Positions 1 through 9,010 of a stretch of DNA of 64,000 nt are shown in pieces. Source of the DNA: Bacteroides sp. GTDB taxonomy: Bacteria > Bacteroidota > Bacteroidia > Bacteroidales > Bacteroidaceae. A model generated the notes under the pieces. It ran no database searches. It was given only the letters and a program-made list of their open reading frames with translations, and had not been told where the DNA came from. The translations under genes and the position numbers were made by a program. Each line of letters begins with the position of its first letter. The stretch's first letter is position 1. The stretch covers positions 1 to 64,000 of the forward strand of contig JAFUNS010000047.1 in assembly GCA_017472925.1 (NCBI GenBank). Reading direction: 5' to 3'.

Positions 1-95
<95 letters not shown>

Positions 96-106
96 TTTTT
101 TCAGAG

Positions 107-142
107 TCCTTCGATACAGAAATGTATCGGAGGATTTTTTTT
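107..142 (+). terminator. rRNA operon terminator
   Basis: An 11-bp stem (107-117 with 124-134, one G:U pair), a six-base loop and a run of eight T. It sits just behind the 5S gene and fits an intrinsic terminator. Confidence 0.85.
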
Positions 143-200
143 GTTCCTATATCCCATCTTCTCTTTTTTTTGTTAATGCTTGTTAATTGTTGCACTTTCC

Positions 201-232
201 CTTGTGTATTCTATTAATGTATTATATATTTG
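201..232 (+). promoter_or_regulatory. Promoter of the GntR/ABC operon
   Basis: TATATTTG at 225-232 fits the -7 box TAnnTTTG. CTTG at 201-204, with 20 bases between, is a weak -33 box (consensus TTTG). Confidence 0.65.
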
Positions 233-234
233 CA

Positions 235-256
235 GTGTACTAATAAACTAATACAC
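235..256 (+). promoter_or_regulatory. Probable operator for the GntR-type repressor
   Basis: GTGTAC (235-240) and ATACAC (251-256) form an inverted repeat, with one mismatch, around a 10-base centre. It starts three bases behind the -7 box and covers the expected transcription start. YtrA-subfamily GntR repressors are known to bind inverted repeats in front of their own ABC operon, and this operon encodes such a regulator. Assigning the site to that regulator is inference. Confidence 0.5.
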
Positions 257-269
257 TAATAATTCAATT

Positions 270-1139
270 ATGATACAAGTTAAAGACCTTACATTTGGTT
301 ATCATCGAAACAAGATGAATGTTTTGAATGATTTCTCACTTACCCTTGCTCCGGGAAAAGTTTATGGGCTGTTGGGTAAGAACGGGGCCGGGAAATCCAC
401 TTTGCTATATTTGATATGTGGATTGTTGACTCCTAAAAGTGGATGTGTAACCTATCGTGATGTGGATGTACGTAAACGGTTGCCTATTACCTTACGTGAT
501 ATGTTCTTGGTGCCTGAAGAGTTTGAATTACCTTCGGTATCATTGATTGATTACATTGAACTCAATGCTCCTTTTTATCCTAAGTTCAGTAAGGAGGATA
601 TGGTTAAGTATCTGAATCTGTTTGAAATGGATATAAATATCAAGAAACTGGATTCGCTTTCTATGGGACAAAAGAAGAAGGTGTTCATGAGTTTTGCCTT
701 GGCAACCAATACTTCTTTGTTGTTAATGGATGAGCCTACCAATGGATTGGATATACCTGGTAAAAGTCAGTTCCGAAAGTTTATAGCTTCGGGAATGAGT
801 GATGATAAGACGATTGTGATTTCTACGCATCAGGTACGTGATATAGATAAGTTGTTGGATCATATCCTGATTATGGATAATCAGCATGTATTGTTGGATG
901 CTTCTACTTATGAGGTTTCAAAGAAATTCATTTTCATGGAAAGTGATGATGCGGTTTTGTTGGCAAAGTCTGTATTTTCGATTCCATCCTTACAGGGCAG
1001 TTTGTTGATGTTGCCGAATGAAGATGACAGAGAAAGTGAAATCAATTTGGAATTGCTTTTTGGTGCAGTGACCACTTCACCTAATGAGTTTTATGCCTAT
1101 TATCAATCTAAAAATCAGAATGACGATGAAAGTAAGTGA
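270..1139 (+). CDS. ABC transporter ATP-binding protein
   Basis: Cytoplasmic ATPase subunit of an ABC exporter, 289 residues. The Walker A motif GLLGKNGAGKST is near residue 35, the signature LSMGQKK near 128, Walker B LLLMDEPTNGLD near 150, and the switch histidine is in STHQ. The C-terminal 90 residues after the ATPase core are not conserved by eye. The next gene overlaps its end by 14 bases and encodes the membrane partner, and a GntR regulator follows. This is the order seen in YtrABC-like systems, which respond to envelope stress. The substrate is unknown. Confidence 0.92.
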   Translation: MIQVKDLTFGYHRNKMNVLNDFSLTLAPGKVYGLLGKNGAGKSTLLYLICGLLTPKSGCVTYRDVDVRKRLPITLRDMFLVPEEFELPSVSLIDYIELNAPFYPKFSKEDMVKYLNLFEMDINIKKLDSLSMGQKKKVFMSFALATNTSLLLMDEPTNGLDIPGKSQFRKFIASGMSDDKTIVISTHQVRDIDKLLDHILIMDNQHVLLDASTYEVSKKFIFMESDDAVLLAKSVFSIPSLQGSLLMLPNEDDRESEINLELLFGAVTTSPNEFYAYYQSKNQNDDESK

Positions 1140-1971
1140 TGTATTTTTTAGTGGCAACCGCTTTGGCTATCTGTTCAAGAAGGAACTGATGGAAGATATG
1201 AAAAAGAATCTTATGCGGTGTATTGTATTGTTTGGCATTTTTCTGGTTTTGTTTTTATTTGTAGGTTTTAATTCTTATAATGTGAATCCTTACCGTGTAG
1301 CAACCTATGATAAACTTTGGGACCCTATGACTGTGTTTTTCATATTTGGTATTTTCATTGGTGCGTGTCTGAGCGCTACCTATATCACAGAAAAGATGAA
1401 GAACAAAACCGGTAAAATATCGGTGATGATGTTGCCGGCCACTTCCTTTGAAAAATTTTCGGTCAGATGGCTGACTTATTGCATCGGTTTCTTGTTGGTC
1501 TATTTTCTTGCTTTCGAATTGGCCGACTGGATAAGAGTGTTGGTATTGTCCAATTATTTCCCCAAGGAAACCATAAACAGTTTCCCGGTTTGGAGAGTGA
1601 TAACTACAGGGGAGTTTAGGACTGATGTGAATGTTTCTTACAAAGACCGCCTAATTGTGTTTATTGTGATTGCGGTATTTTGGGCCATGCAATCGTTTTT
1701 TGTGCTGGGCAGTACATTGTGGCAAAAGAATTCCTTTCTTAAAACAGCAGTTGCCCTCTTTGCACTATGTGCAGGGATTGGACTGGTAGCCTATTGGTCA
1801 ACAAAGTTGTTTATCCCTGATGATTTCTATATACGAATGAATAAATATGAATACATTTCAGAAGAAACGGGCCGTCTTATGGTATCAATTTTCTTCTATG
1901 CCATCGCTTTGTTCAATACAGTGCTTGCTTATTTCCGTTATAAGGAAATGGAAGTCATTAACCGTTGGTAA
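1126..1971 (+). CDS. ABC transporter membrane subunit
   Basis: Membrane protein of 281 residues with six hydrophobic stretches: near residues 25-45, 65-90, 120-145, 185-205, 215-240 and 255-275. The reading frame is open from 1084, but the start at 1126 (MKVSDVFF) leaves a 14-base overlap with the ATPase gene, typical of translational coupling, and removes a poor N-terminus. It has no recognisable domain beyond its topology and is assigned as permease from its place between the ATPase and the GntR gene. Confidence 0.8.
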   Translation: MKVSDVFFSGNRFGYLFKKELMEDMKKNLMRCIVLFGIFLVLFLFVGFNSYNVNPYRVATYDKLWDPMTVFFIFGIFIGACLSATYITEKMKNKTGKISVMMLPATSFEKFSVRWLTYCIGFLLVYFLAFELADWIRVLVLSNYFPKETINSFPVWRVITTGEFRTDVNVSYKDRLIVFIVIAVFWAMQSFFVLGSTLWQKNSFLKTAVALFALCAGIGLVAYWSTKLFIPDDFYIRMNKYEYISEETGRLMVSIFFYAIALFNTVLAYFRYKEMEVINRW

Positions 1972-1990
1972 CCATTAAATAGTTTGACGT

Positions 1991-2359
1991 ATGAATTTTA
2001 AGGATAGTAAAGGAATTTATCTTCAGATAGCCGACCGTATATGCGATGAGATACTTTTGGGCAATTATAAAGAAGATGCCCGTATCCCTTCGGTACGAGA
2101 ATATGCGGCTATGGTGGAAGTGAATGCCAACACCGTGATGCGTTCTTTTGAACACTTGCAATCGCAAGGAGTGATTTATAACAAACGTGGTATTGGATAC
2201 TTTGTATCTACGGGTGCCATTGAAATGATTCGGAATTATAGAAAGGAAGTTTTTATGAAAGAAGAAGCGGAATATTTCTTCAGACAAATCTATACCTTAG
2301 GATTGTCGCCTGAAGATTTGAAGAAAATGTATAGTGAATATATCAAGACTCAAAAATAA
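1991..2359 (+). CDS. GntR family transcriptional regulator, YtrA type
   Basis: DNA-binding repressor of 122 residues. A GntR winged helix fills residues 1-72 (IYLQIADRICDEIL, then IPSVREYAAMVEVNANTVMR and the wing KRGIGYFV). Only a short helical tail of about 45 residues follows, the length expected of the YtrA subfamily, which lacks a large ligand domain. It is the third gene of the ABC operon and probably represses it at the inverted repeat 235-256. Confidence 0.9.
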   Translation: MNFKDSKGIYLQIADRICDEILLGNYKEDARIPSVREYAAMVEVNANTVMRSFEHLQSQGVIYNKRGIGYFVSTGAIEMIRNYRKEVFMKEEAEYFFRQIYTLGLSPEDLKKMYSEYIKTQK

Positions 2360-2368
2360 GAAGTGATT

Positions 2369-3202
2369 ATGAAAAAGACTACATATATAATGATGGGCAT
2401 GCTGGTGGCTACCGTGTGCCTGATTGTTGGGGGAGTTGCTTTTTGGTCCACCCAAGGTGATGAGCGCGTATCTTCGTTGATTATACTCAAGGGGGAGGAG
2501 AAGGTTCTTTCGCTACCTGCCTGTAAATATGTGATGGTTAAGAAAGAAGGTATGCATGACGTGGAAGTGAAACCTGGTATTGTGGAGAGCTATCATAATT
2601 TTGTATTGGAGAATGATTTTCAGTTGGTGGGAACGGAAGATTCGGCTCCGGCATTGAAGATAGCCTCTGATTTGGAACCTTATATCCGCACGGAACTTCA
2701 AGGGGATACGTTAGTGATAGGTATTTCTACTCCTTGCAACCAATGGCCGGAAGGATTGGATGAAAGACACTTTTTGAGAGTAGTAACTTCTCCTGTTAGT
2801 TTGTTGCTGCCGAAGGATGTATCCTTGTTGAATGTGGATTTGAATATCCATCGTGCCAACTTGTTACAATTGAACCGACCCAAGTTTACGGTAAACTTTT
2901 CGACTAATGTTGAAGTGAATCATTGTAATTTTGATACGTTGGTAATAGAAAATACATCCTATATTCATTTGAATAAAGGACGGGCCGATCATCTTTATGT
3001 CAATAGCGATAGAGTCCGCAATTGGCAGGTAAATACCGATTCCTTCGATATAGATACGGAATATATCAAGGGGAACCGTTTTGTCCGTAATCAGATTTCT
3101 TCCAAAGAATGCCGCCGGTTGATTTATATGCCTACAGGGCCGGATGCCAAGTTGCAATTGGAAGTTACTGAACCAATAGAAGTGATCTTGAAAGACGAGT
3201 AA
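2369..3202 (+). CDS. Membrane-anchored or exported protein of unknown function
   Basis: A protein of 277 residues with one N-terminal hydrophobic segment (residues 7-28) that would serve as signal anchor; there is no lipobox. From about residue 145 on, short hydrophobic strands alternate with polar turns (for example LNVDLNIHRANLLQL and FDTLVIENTSYIHL), which suggests a beta-solenoid like those in DUF2807-type proteins. That is inference from pattern only. A GTG two codons upstream (2363) is an alternative start. The gene lies 9 bases behind the GntR gene and 2 bases before the thioredoxin-like gene, so it belongs to the operon. Confidence 0.7.
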   Translation: MKKTTYIMMGMLVATVCLIVGGVAFWSTQGDERVSSLIILKGEEKVLSLPACKYVMVKKEGMHDVEVKPGIVESYHNFVLENDFQLVGTEDSAPALKIASDLEPYIRTELQGDTLVIGISTPCNQWPEGLDERHFLRVVTSPVSLLLPKDVSLLNVDLNIHRANLLQLNRPKFTVNFSTNVEVNHCNFDTLVIENTSYIHLNKGRADHLYVNSDRVRNWQVNTDSFDIDTEYIKGNRFVRNQISSKECRRLIYMPTGPDAKLQLEVTEPIEVILKDE

Positions 3203-3204
3203 TT

Positions 3205-4611
3205 ATGAAGAAAAGTCTATTGTTGGCAAGTTTGATCCTTGCCGGATGTAATGCACCGGAAATTGCTACTTTGGTAGTAAAAACAGAGCCCAATGCCGAG
3301 ATTGTATATTGGGGAGCGGGAAAAGAAGAATTGTATGCTTATTCTTTAGGACAAAAGGATTCGGCGGATGCTAAAGGTTATCTGACTTATCAAGTGGAAT
3401 TGACCGATCCGAAAATAGTAGCCTTGAATATCTTACAAAGCCCTCATACTATTTATCTGACGCCAGGCAGTAAGGATACGTTGACTGTTACGAAAGATAC
3501 AATGTTTTTGTCTGGAAGCAATAAAACTTATAACGAGTGTCTTCAGGCAGTGGATGATTATATGCAGTATTGCGATAAAATATTATATACTCGTCATGAA
3601 TTGAAGTCGGTTAAAACACCCGATGAATTAAAAAGTATGTATGGCGTGCATTACAACAAAGCTGCTGAAGTAATTCGAAAATCCGGTCTTCCAACTGCTT
3701 TTGTAAAAGAACAAATGGCTCATCTTGATTATATTTCCCGGACAATTGTTGCCTATATCACCATGTATGCCATTCAAGACAAGACTGATGAATGGAAAGC
3801 TGTATTCAAACAAGTGGCAGATATGTCTTGGAGCGAAGAAGCTATGTTGACGTATCGTGGGCTTTCCAGATTGGCCAGACAATTGCCTCCAATGAAGTAC
3901 GCTATATTGGAAAATGGGGATGGTAGTGAGGTGAAAGATCCTAATCGATTTATGTTCGACCGGTGCAAGGATTGGTTTGAGGGAAAGGCGCTTGAAAAGG
4001 TATTGGCTGCTTTCATTTATGATGATATAATGCAACAAGCTCATACAGAAACCTATATAGATTTGTATGAGGAGTTCAAACAGAATTATCCCGAAAGCCC
4101 TTATTTGTCTGTGCTTGAGCCTGGAATGGAGGAAACTATTCGATTTCATAAAACCGAATTGGACGAAAGCCTTTATCCCCTCATCCCGTATGATTCTACA
4201 ATGACCACTTTGAAGGATGCTTGGAAGTCTTTGAAAGGAAAAGTGGTTTATGTAGATGTCTGGGCTACTTGGTGTGGCCCTTGCAAAGAAATGTTTCAAT
4301 ATGTACCTGCCTTTAAGGAAAAGGCTAAGGATTTGGAGGTAGCTTATCTTTATTTGTCTATTGACCGCCCACAAGCCGAGAAGGTATGGAAGAAATCGAT
4401 TCCTTATTATAACTTGAAAGGACACCATTTGTTGGCCGGAAAAGAGTTGGCGCAAGCTGTCTATCAGGAGTTGGGAAATGAACGAGGAATACTTTCCATT
4501 CCACGTTTCCTAATTGTAGATAAAGATGGGGATATAGTTGTATCTGATGCCGCTTCACCCAATCAACCGGAAAAATTGTTGGAACAATTAAAACAAGTGC
4601 TTGGAAAGTAA
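3205..4611 (+). CDS. TlpA-like thioredoxin-fold lipoprotein
   Basis: Exported lipoprotein of 468 residues. The signal peptide ends in the lipobox LAGC (Cys15), so it should be anchored to a membrane in the envelope. Residues 25-310 are an unassigned helical region; the C-terminal 150 residues form a thioredoxin-like domain with the redox motif WCGPC (Cys357 and Cys360). Bacteroidetes have many TlpA/ResA-like proteins of this build, used for thiol-disulphide exchange in the periplasm. It is the last gene of the GntR/ABC operon and is followed by a strong hairpin. Confidence 0.85.
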   Translation: MKKSLLLASLILAGCNAPEIATLVVKTEPNAEIVYWGAGKEELYAYSLGQKDSADAKGYLTYQVELTDPKIVALNILQSPHTIYLTPGSKDTLTVTKDTMFLSGSNKTYNECLQAVDDYMQYCDKILYTRHELKSVKTPDELKSMYGVHYNKAAEVIRKSGLPTAFVKEQMAHLDYISRTIVAYITMYAIQDKTDEWKAVFKQVADMSWSEEAMLTYRGLSRLARQLPPMKYAILENGDGSEVKDPNRFMFDRCKDWFEGKALEKVLAAFIYDDIMQQAHTETYIDLYEEFKQNYPESPYLSVLEPGMEETIRFHKTELDESLYPLIPYDSTMTTLKDAWKSLKGKVVYVDVWATWCGPCKEMFQYVPAFKEKAKDLEVAYLYLSIDRPQAEKVWKKSIPYYNLKGHHLLAGKELAQAVYQELGNERGILSIPRFLIVDKDGDIVVSDAASPNQPEKLLEQLKQVLGK

Positions 4612-4659
4612 TAATGTTGTTTAGTATGTCGATGAAGAAAACATCGGGATAGGACTAAG

Positions 4660-4694
4660 AAAACGTCGTTTTACATTTCGTAAAACGACGTTTT
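4660..4694 (+). terminator. Terminator-like hairpin with AAAACGACG motif
   Basis: A perfect 15-bp stem (4660-4674 with 4680-4694) and a five-base loop. The arms contain AAAACGTCGTTTT, the motif repeated in other gaps of the window. The T run is short, but the place behind the operon supports termination. Confidence 0.65.
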
Positions 4695-4770
4695 GTGTAA
4701 ACGAATGCGGTATGTTGTTCCTTGTCCGTTTTCTTGACTTATGTCAAACCGCTATGTGAGGGAATATTTG

Positions 4771-4778
4771 TAATTTTG
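4771..4778 (+). promoter_or_regulatory. -7 box of the MATE gene
   Basis: TAATTTTG fits TAnnTTTG, 24 bases in front of the start codon. No good -33 TTTG is visible. Confidence 0.5.
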
Positions 4779-4802
4779 CACGCTGTTTAAAAAGTACAAA
4801 GA

Positions 4803-6152
4803 ATGAACCTTAACAAGCGGAAGAACGGAATCAAGGTAGGGCTTCGCAAACTGGTAGCCCCCATCTTTATAGAGACGCTTCTCATCATGATGCTGGGTGC
4901 GGTAGATACCGTAATGCTCAGCCAATACTCCGACGAAGCTGTAGCAGCTGTAGGGGTGGTGAACCAATTGGTGATGTTCGCCTTCCTTATCTTCGAAATC
5001 ATCAATATGGGTACATCGGTGCTTTGCTCGCAATACCTCGGTGCCAAATTGCCTCAGAAGATGGTGCAGGTGGTGGGTGTGTCGTTGTTGCTCAATATAC
5101 TGATAGGTTTGGGCGTGAGTGCGGTACTTTATTTCGGCGCTCCCTGGCTGCTTCACATGATGGGTTTGCGGGCAGAGTTGATGACCTATGGGGTGAACTA
5201 TATGGAGATTGTGGGGGCTTTTGCTTTCTTCCAAGCCATTTCGCTTACCATTTCAGCCTCGTTGAAAAGTGCCGACAAGGCCATTTATCCCATGATGGTG
5301 GTCGTGGTGGTCAATGTGTTGAACATTATCGGTAACTATACGCTGATATTCGGTAAGTTCGGTATGCCTGCTCTGGGTGTGGAGGGTGCCGCTATCTCTA
5401 CTGCTTTTGCCCGTGGCGTGTCGATGGTGATTCTTTTCGTAATACTTTTCCGCAAACATATTTCCCGTTTCCCGTTGAAGTATTTTCGTCCTTTCCCCTG
5501 GATAGAACTGAAAAACTTATTGAAGATTGGTGTTCCCTCGGCAGGCGAGAACATGTCGTACAGCCTTTCCCAAGTGGTGCTTACGTATTTCATCAATTTG
5601 TTGGGCAACGAAGCGCTTGCCGCCCGTATGTATGTGGTGAATGTGGTGATGTTTGTCTACTTGTTTACCATTGCCATGGCGCAAGGGGGAGCCATCAGCA
5701 TCGGACACCTGGTGGGCAAGAAGCGTATTCGGGGCGCCTATTTGTTGGGCAAATACGTCATGCGTTTGTCGGTGCTGGTATCTGTAACTCTATCGTGCAT
5801 CTGGGCTTTGATGGGCAAGACGATGTTTGGTTGGCTGACCGACAATCCGGAGATTATTCACATGGGGGTCATGGTGCTTTATGTAGACATCATTCTTGAA
5901 ATAGGAAAGGCCATCAATATCTATGCTACCAATGCCCTTCGTGCAACGGGCGATGTGAATTATCCTTTCTATGTGGGTGTGGTGATGCAATGGGGTGTAG
6001 CCGTAGGTTGTGGTTATTTGTTTGGCTTGCATTGGGGATGGGGACTGGTAGGCATGTGGTTTGCCTTCCTGCTCGACGAGAACATCCGCGGTGTTATCTT
6101 CGTGCGTCGGTGGAATAGCATGAAGTGGGCCAAGAAAGGCTTTGTGAAGTGA
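4803..6152 (+). CDS. MATE family efflux transporter
   Basis: Inner membrane protein of 449 residues with about 12 hydrophobic segments in two similar halves, the layout of the MATE (NorM/DinF) family. The N-terminal stretch LVAPIFIETLLIMMLGAVDT and the following VAAVGVVNQ are typical of the family, which exports cationic drugs or other small molecules using a Na+ or H+ gradient. The gene has its own promoter and stands alone; the substrate cannot be told from sequence. GC content is higher than in neighbouring genes, by eye. Confidence 0.9.
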   Translation: MNLNKRKNGIKVGLRKLVAPIFIETLLIMMLGAVDTVMLSQYSDEAVAAVGVVNQLVMFAFLIFEIINMGTSVLCSQYLGAKLPQKMVQVVGVSLLLNILIGLGVSAVLYFGAPWLLHMMGLRAELMTYGVNYMEIVGAFAFFQAISLTISASLKSADKAIYPMMVVVVVNVLNIIGNYTLIFGKFGMPALGVEGAAISTAFARGVSMVILFVILFRKHISRFPLKYFRPFPWIELKNLLKIGVPSAGENMSYSLSQVVLTYFINLLGNEALAARMYVVNVVMFVYLFTIAMAQGGAISIGHLVGKKRIRGAYLLGKYVMRLSVLVSVTLSCIWALMGKTMFGWLTDNPEIIHMGVMVLYVDIILEIGKAINIYATNALRATGDVNYPFYVGVVMQWGVAVGCGYLFGLHWGWGLVGMWFAFLLDENIRGVIFVRRWNSMKWAKKGFVK

Positions 6153-6210
6153 TTTTCATTGCATTAAAAAACTTTATCATTCATTCGTGCGTTAAATCAA
6201 TAAAAAGCAT

Positions 6211-6218
6211 TATTTTTG
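6211..6218 (+). promoter_or_regulatory. -7 box of purB
   Basis: TATTTTTG fits TAnnTTTG and lies 36 bases in front of the chosen purB start (6255), which supports that start over the in-frame one at 6216 that would overlap the box. Confidence 0.6.
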
Positions 6219-6254
6219 CACCCTGATAATTATCAAGATAGAAAGAATACATTT

Positions 6255-7601
6255 ATGGAGCTCGATTTGCTTACGGCCATATCTCCGATTGACGGCCGCT
6301 ATAGAGGGAAGGCGGGAGCCTTGGCCTCTTACTTTTCGGAATTTGCACTCATCAAATATCGTGTGCAGGTAGAAATTGAATACTTTATTACTCTGTGTGA
6401 ACTTCCTTTGCCTCAGCTGAAGACATTGGATCATGCCCGTTTTGAATCCTTGCGTGCCATCTATCAGAATTTTACTGAAGCCGATGCACAACGTATTAAG
6501 GAAATTGAAAGCGTGACCAACCACGACGTGAAGGCTGTGGAATATTTTATCAAGGAAGAATTCGACAAGTTGGGCGGATTGGAAGAATACAAGGAATTCA
6601 TCCATTTCGGCTTGACTTCACAAGATATCAACAATACTTCTATTCCCTTGTCTATTAAGGAAGCGTTGGAACAGGTGTATTATCCGCTTATCGAAGAGTT
6701 GATTGCCCAATTGCAGGCATACGCAGAAGAATGGGCAAACATCCCGATGTTGGCCAAGACACACGGTCAGCCGGCTTCTCCTACTCGTTTGGGTAAAGAA
6801 GTGATGGTATTCGTTTATCGTTTGAACCGTCAGTTGGCTGCTCTCAAGGCTTGTCCTATCACTGCTAAGTTTGGTGGCGCAACCGGTAATTACAACGCTC
6901 ACCATGTAGCTTATCCGGAATACGACTGGAAGGCATTCGGCAATAAGTTCGTTGCTGAAAAGTTGGGCTTGGAAAGAGAAGAGTATACCACTCAGATTTC
7001 CAACTACGACAATTTGGGTGCCATCTTCGATGCCATGAAGCGTATCAATACCATTATGATTGACATGAACCGCGACTTCTGGCAATACATCTCGATGGAA
7101 TACTTCAAGCAAAAGATTAAAGCCGGTGAAGTAGGCTCAAGCGCTATGCCTCACAAGGTGAACCCCATCGACTTTGAAAATGCTGAAGGAAACTTGGGTG
7201 TGGCCAATGCTATTTTGGAACATTTGTCAAGCAAGTTGCCGGTATCCCGTTTGCAACGCGACTTGACCGACTCTACCGTATTGCGTAATGCGGGTGTTCC
7301 GTTTGGTCATATCGTTATTGCCATCCAGAGTTCTTTGAAGGGATTGCGTAAGTTGTTGCTCAACGAAAAGGCTATCTACGAAGATTTGGACAATTGCTGG
7401 AGTGTAGTGGCCGAAGCTATCCAGACCATCCTTCGTCGTGAAGCTTATCCACATCCATACGAAGCCTTGAAAGCGTTGACACGTACCAATCAGGCTATCA
7501 CTGAAACCTCCATCAAAGAGTTCATTGAAACATTGGAAGTGAGCGAAGACATCAAGAAAGAATTGCGCGTGATTACTCCGCATAACTATACGGGAATGTA
7601 A
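6255..7601 (+). CDS. purB: Adenylosuccinate lyase
   Basis: Cytoplasmic purine enzyme of 448 residues. It splits SAICAR to AICAR and adenylosuccinate to AMP, in both cases releasing fumarate. The N-terminus LTAISPIDGRY is typical of PurB. The fumarate-lyase signature GSSAMPHKVNP stands near residue 293 and carries the catalytic serine. The frame is open from 6216, but the start at 6255 gives the family's N-terminus and lies behind the promoter box. The gene is monocistronic. Confidence 0.96.
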   Translation: MELDLLTAISPIDGRYRGKAGALASYFSEFALIKYRVQVEIEYFITLCELPLPQLKTLDHARFESLRAIYQNFTEADAQRIKEIESVTNHDVKAVEYFIKEEFDKLGGLEEYKEFIHFGLTSQDINNTSIPLSIKEALEQVYYPLIEELIAQLQAYAEEWANIPMLAKTHGQPASPTRLGKEVMVFVYRLNRQLAALKACPITAKFGGATGNYNAHHVAYPEYDWKAFGNKFVAEKLGLEREEYTTQISNYDNLGAIFDAMKRINTIMIDMNRDFWQYISMEYFKQKIKAGEVGSSAMPHKVNPIDFENAEGNLGVANAILEHLSSKLPVSRLQRDLTDSTVLRNAGVPFGHIVIAIQSSLKGLRKLLLNEKAIYEDLDNCWSVVAEAIQTILRREAYPHPYEALKALTRTNQAITETSIKEFIETLEVSEDIKKELRVITPHNYTGM

Positions 7602-7660
7602 TAAAAGAGAAAATGAATGCCCGAGAGGGCCCTATGTAATAATTAAAAACAGATAAGATT

Positions 7661-8989
7661 ATGATGAACGAAAATGAAGGCAGATTTGAAGGCTCTGCCA
7701 ACGAAAACCGTGAAGGTGGTTACAATAGAAATTACAACAGAGAGTATACCAATTACAATCGATACAATAACGATGGCGAATCTCGTCCGTATCGTCCTCG
7801 TACCAATAATTATAATCAAGGAGGTGAACGTGTGTATCGTTCTTCTTATCAGGGTGGTTATGGTGAACAACGTTCTCAACGTCCCCGTTTCAATAGTGAA
7901 GGCGGCGAGCAACGTTCATATCGTCCTCGTACCAACAGCTATAACCAAGGGGGTTATGGTGAACAACGTCCTCAACGCCCTCGCTTCAATAGCGAAGGTG
8001 GTGAACAGCGTTCTTACCGTCCTCGTACCAACAGCTATAACCAAGGTGGCTATGGCGAACAACGTCCTCAACGTCCTCGCTTCAATGCCGAAGGTGGTGA
8101 ACAACGTCCGTTCCGTCCTCGTACCAACAGCTTTAACCAAGGCGGTTATGGTGACCAACGCCCACAGCGCCCTGCCCGCCCACAACGTCCGCGTACAAAT
8201 GGATACAATCCTAACGCTAAATACAGCCACAAGAAGCAGATTGAATACAAGGATGTTTTGACTGATCCTAACGAACCGATCCGTTTGAACAAGTTCTTGG
8301 CTAATGCCGGTATCTGCTCTCGTCGTGAAGCGGATGAATTCATTACAGCAGGTGTTGTAACTGTAAACGGTGAAGTGGTAACCGAATTGGGTACAAAGAT
8401 CAAGCGTACTGATGAAGTGAAGTTCCATGACCAACCGGTAAATATTGAACGCAAGGTATATGTGTTGCTCAATAAGCCAAAGGATTGTGTGACTACTTCT
8501 GATGACCCACAAGCTCGTAAGACTGTGATGGATTATGTTAAGGATGCATGTAAGGAACGCATCTATCCGGTAGGTCGTTTGGATAGAAATACAACCGGTG
8601 TATTGTTGTTGACCAATGACGGCGATTTGGCTTCGAAGTTGACTCATCCGAAGTTCTTGAAGAAGAAGATTTACCACGTATATTGCGACAAGAACGTGAC
8701 TAAGGCCGATTTGGATCAGATTGCAGCCGGTATCACCCTTGATGATGGCGAAATTCATGCAGATGCTATCAGCTATGCTTCAGAAACAGACAAGAAGCAG
8801 GTAGGCATTGAAATCCACTCGGGTAAGAACCGTATTGTACGTCGTATATTCGAATCGCTCGGTTATAAGGTGAGCAAACTTGACCGTGTATACTTTGCCG
8901 GTTTGACAAAGAAAGGCTTGAAGCGTGGTGACTGGCGTTATTTGACAGAATTGGAAGTGAACATGCTCCGCATGGGTTCATTTGAATAA
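7661..8989 (+). CDS. Pseudouridine synthase (RsuA/RluB family) with repeat-rich N-terminal extension
   Basis: A protein of 442 residues with two unequal parts. Residues 1-190 are low complexity, rich in Arg, Gly, Tyr, Gln and Asn, and include three tandem 32-residue repeats (64-159) and a partial fourth. The enzyme follows: an S4 RNA-binding domain at about 208-252 (RLNKFLANAGICSRREADEF) and the catalytic domain with GRLDRNTTGVLLLTNDGDL, catalytic Asp308. The family isomerises uridines of ribosomal RNA; which site this one modifies is not certain. Arg/Gly-rich tails bind RNA in other proteins, so the extension may hold the enzyme on rRNA. Confidence 0.92.
   Translation: MMNENEGRFEGSANENREGGYNRNYNREYTNYNRYNNDGESRPYRPRTNNYNQGGERVYRSSYQGGYGEQRSQRPRFNSEGGEQRSYRPRTNSYNQGGYGEQRPQRPRFNSEGGEQRSYRPRTNSYNQGGYGEQRPQRPRFNAEGGEQRPFRPRTNSFNQGGYGDQRPQRPARPQRPRTNGYNPNAKYSHKKQIEYKDVLTDPNEPIRLNKFLANAGICSRREADEFITAGVVTVNGEVVTELGTKIKRTDEVKFHDQPVNIERKVYVLLNKPKDCVTTSDDPQARKTVMDYVKDACKERIYPVGRLDRNTTGVLLLTNDGDLASKLTHPKFLKKKIYHVYCDKNVTKADLDQIAAGITLDDGEIHADAISYASETDKKQVGIEIHSGKNRIVRRIFESLGYKVSKLDRVYFAGLTKKGLKRGDWRYLTELEVNMLRMGSFE
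7850..8137 (+). repeat. Three tandem 96-bp repeats inside the pseudouridine synthase gene
   Basis: Each unit encodes 32 residues starting QGGYGEQR and containing RPRFN, EGGEQR and RPRTNS. Units two and three differ from the first by a few substitutions, and a shortened unit follows to about 8170. Because the unit is a multiple of three, gain or loss of copies keeps the frame. Confidence 0.9.
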
Positions 8990-9010
8990 TAATTTAAGAT
9001 GAAGATAGAA

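Noticed and set aside
7850-8137. Tandem repeats as a possible CRISPR array
   Set aside because: The units are adjacent without unique spacers and are in frame inside a gene.
7674-8758. Long open frames in other frames of the pseudouridine synthase gene
   Set aside because: They follow from the regular codon pattern of the tandem repeats; the real frame has S4 and catalytic domains.
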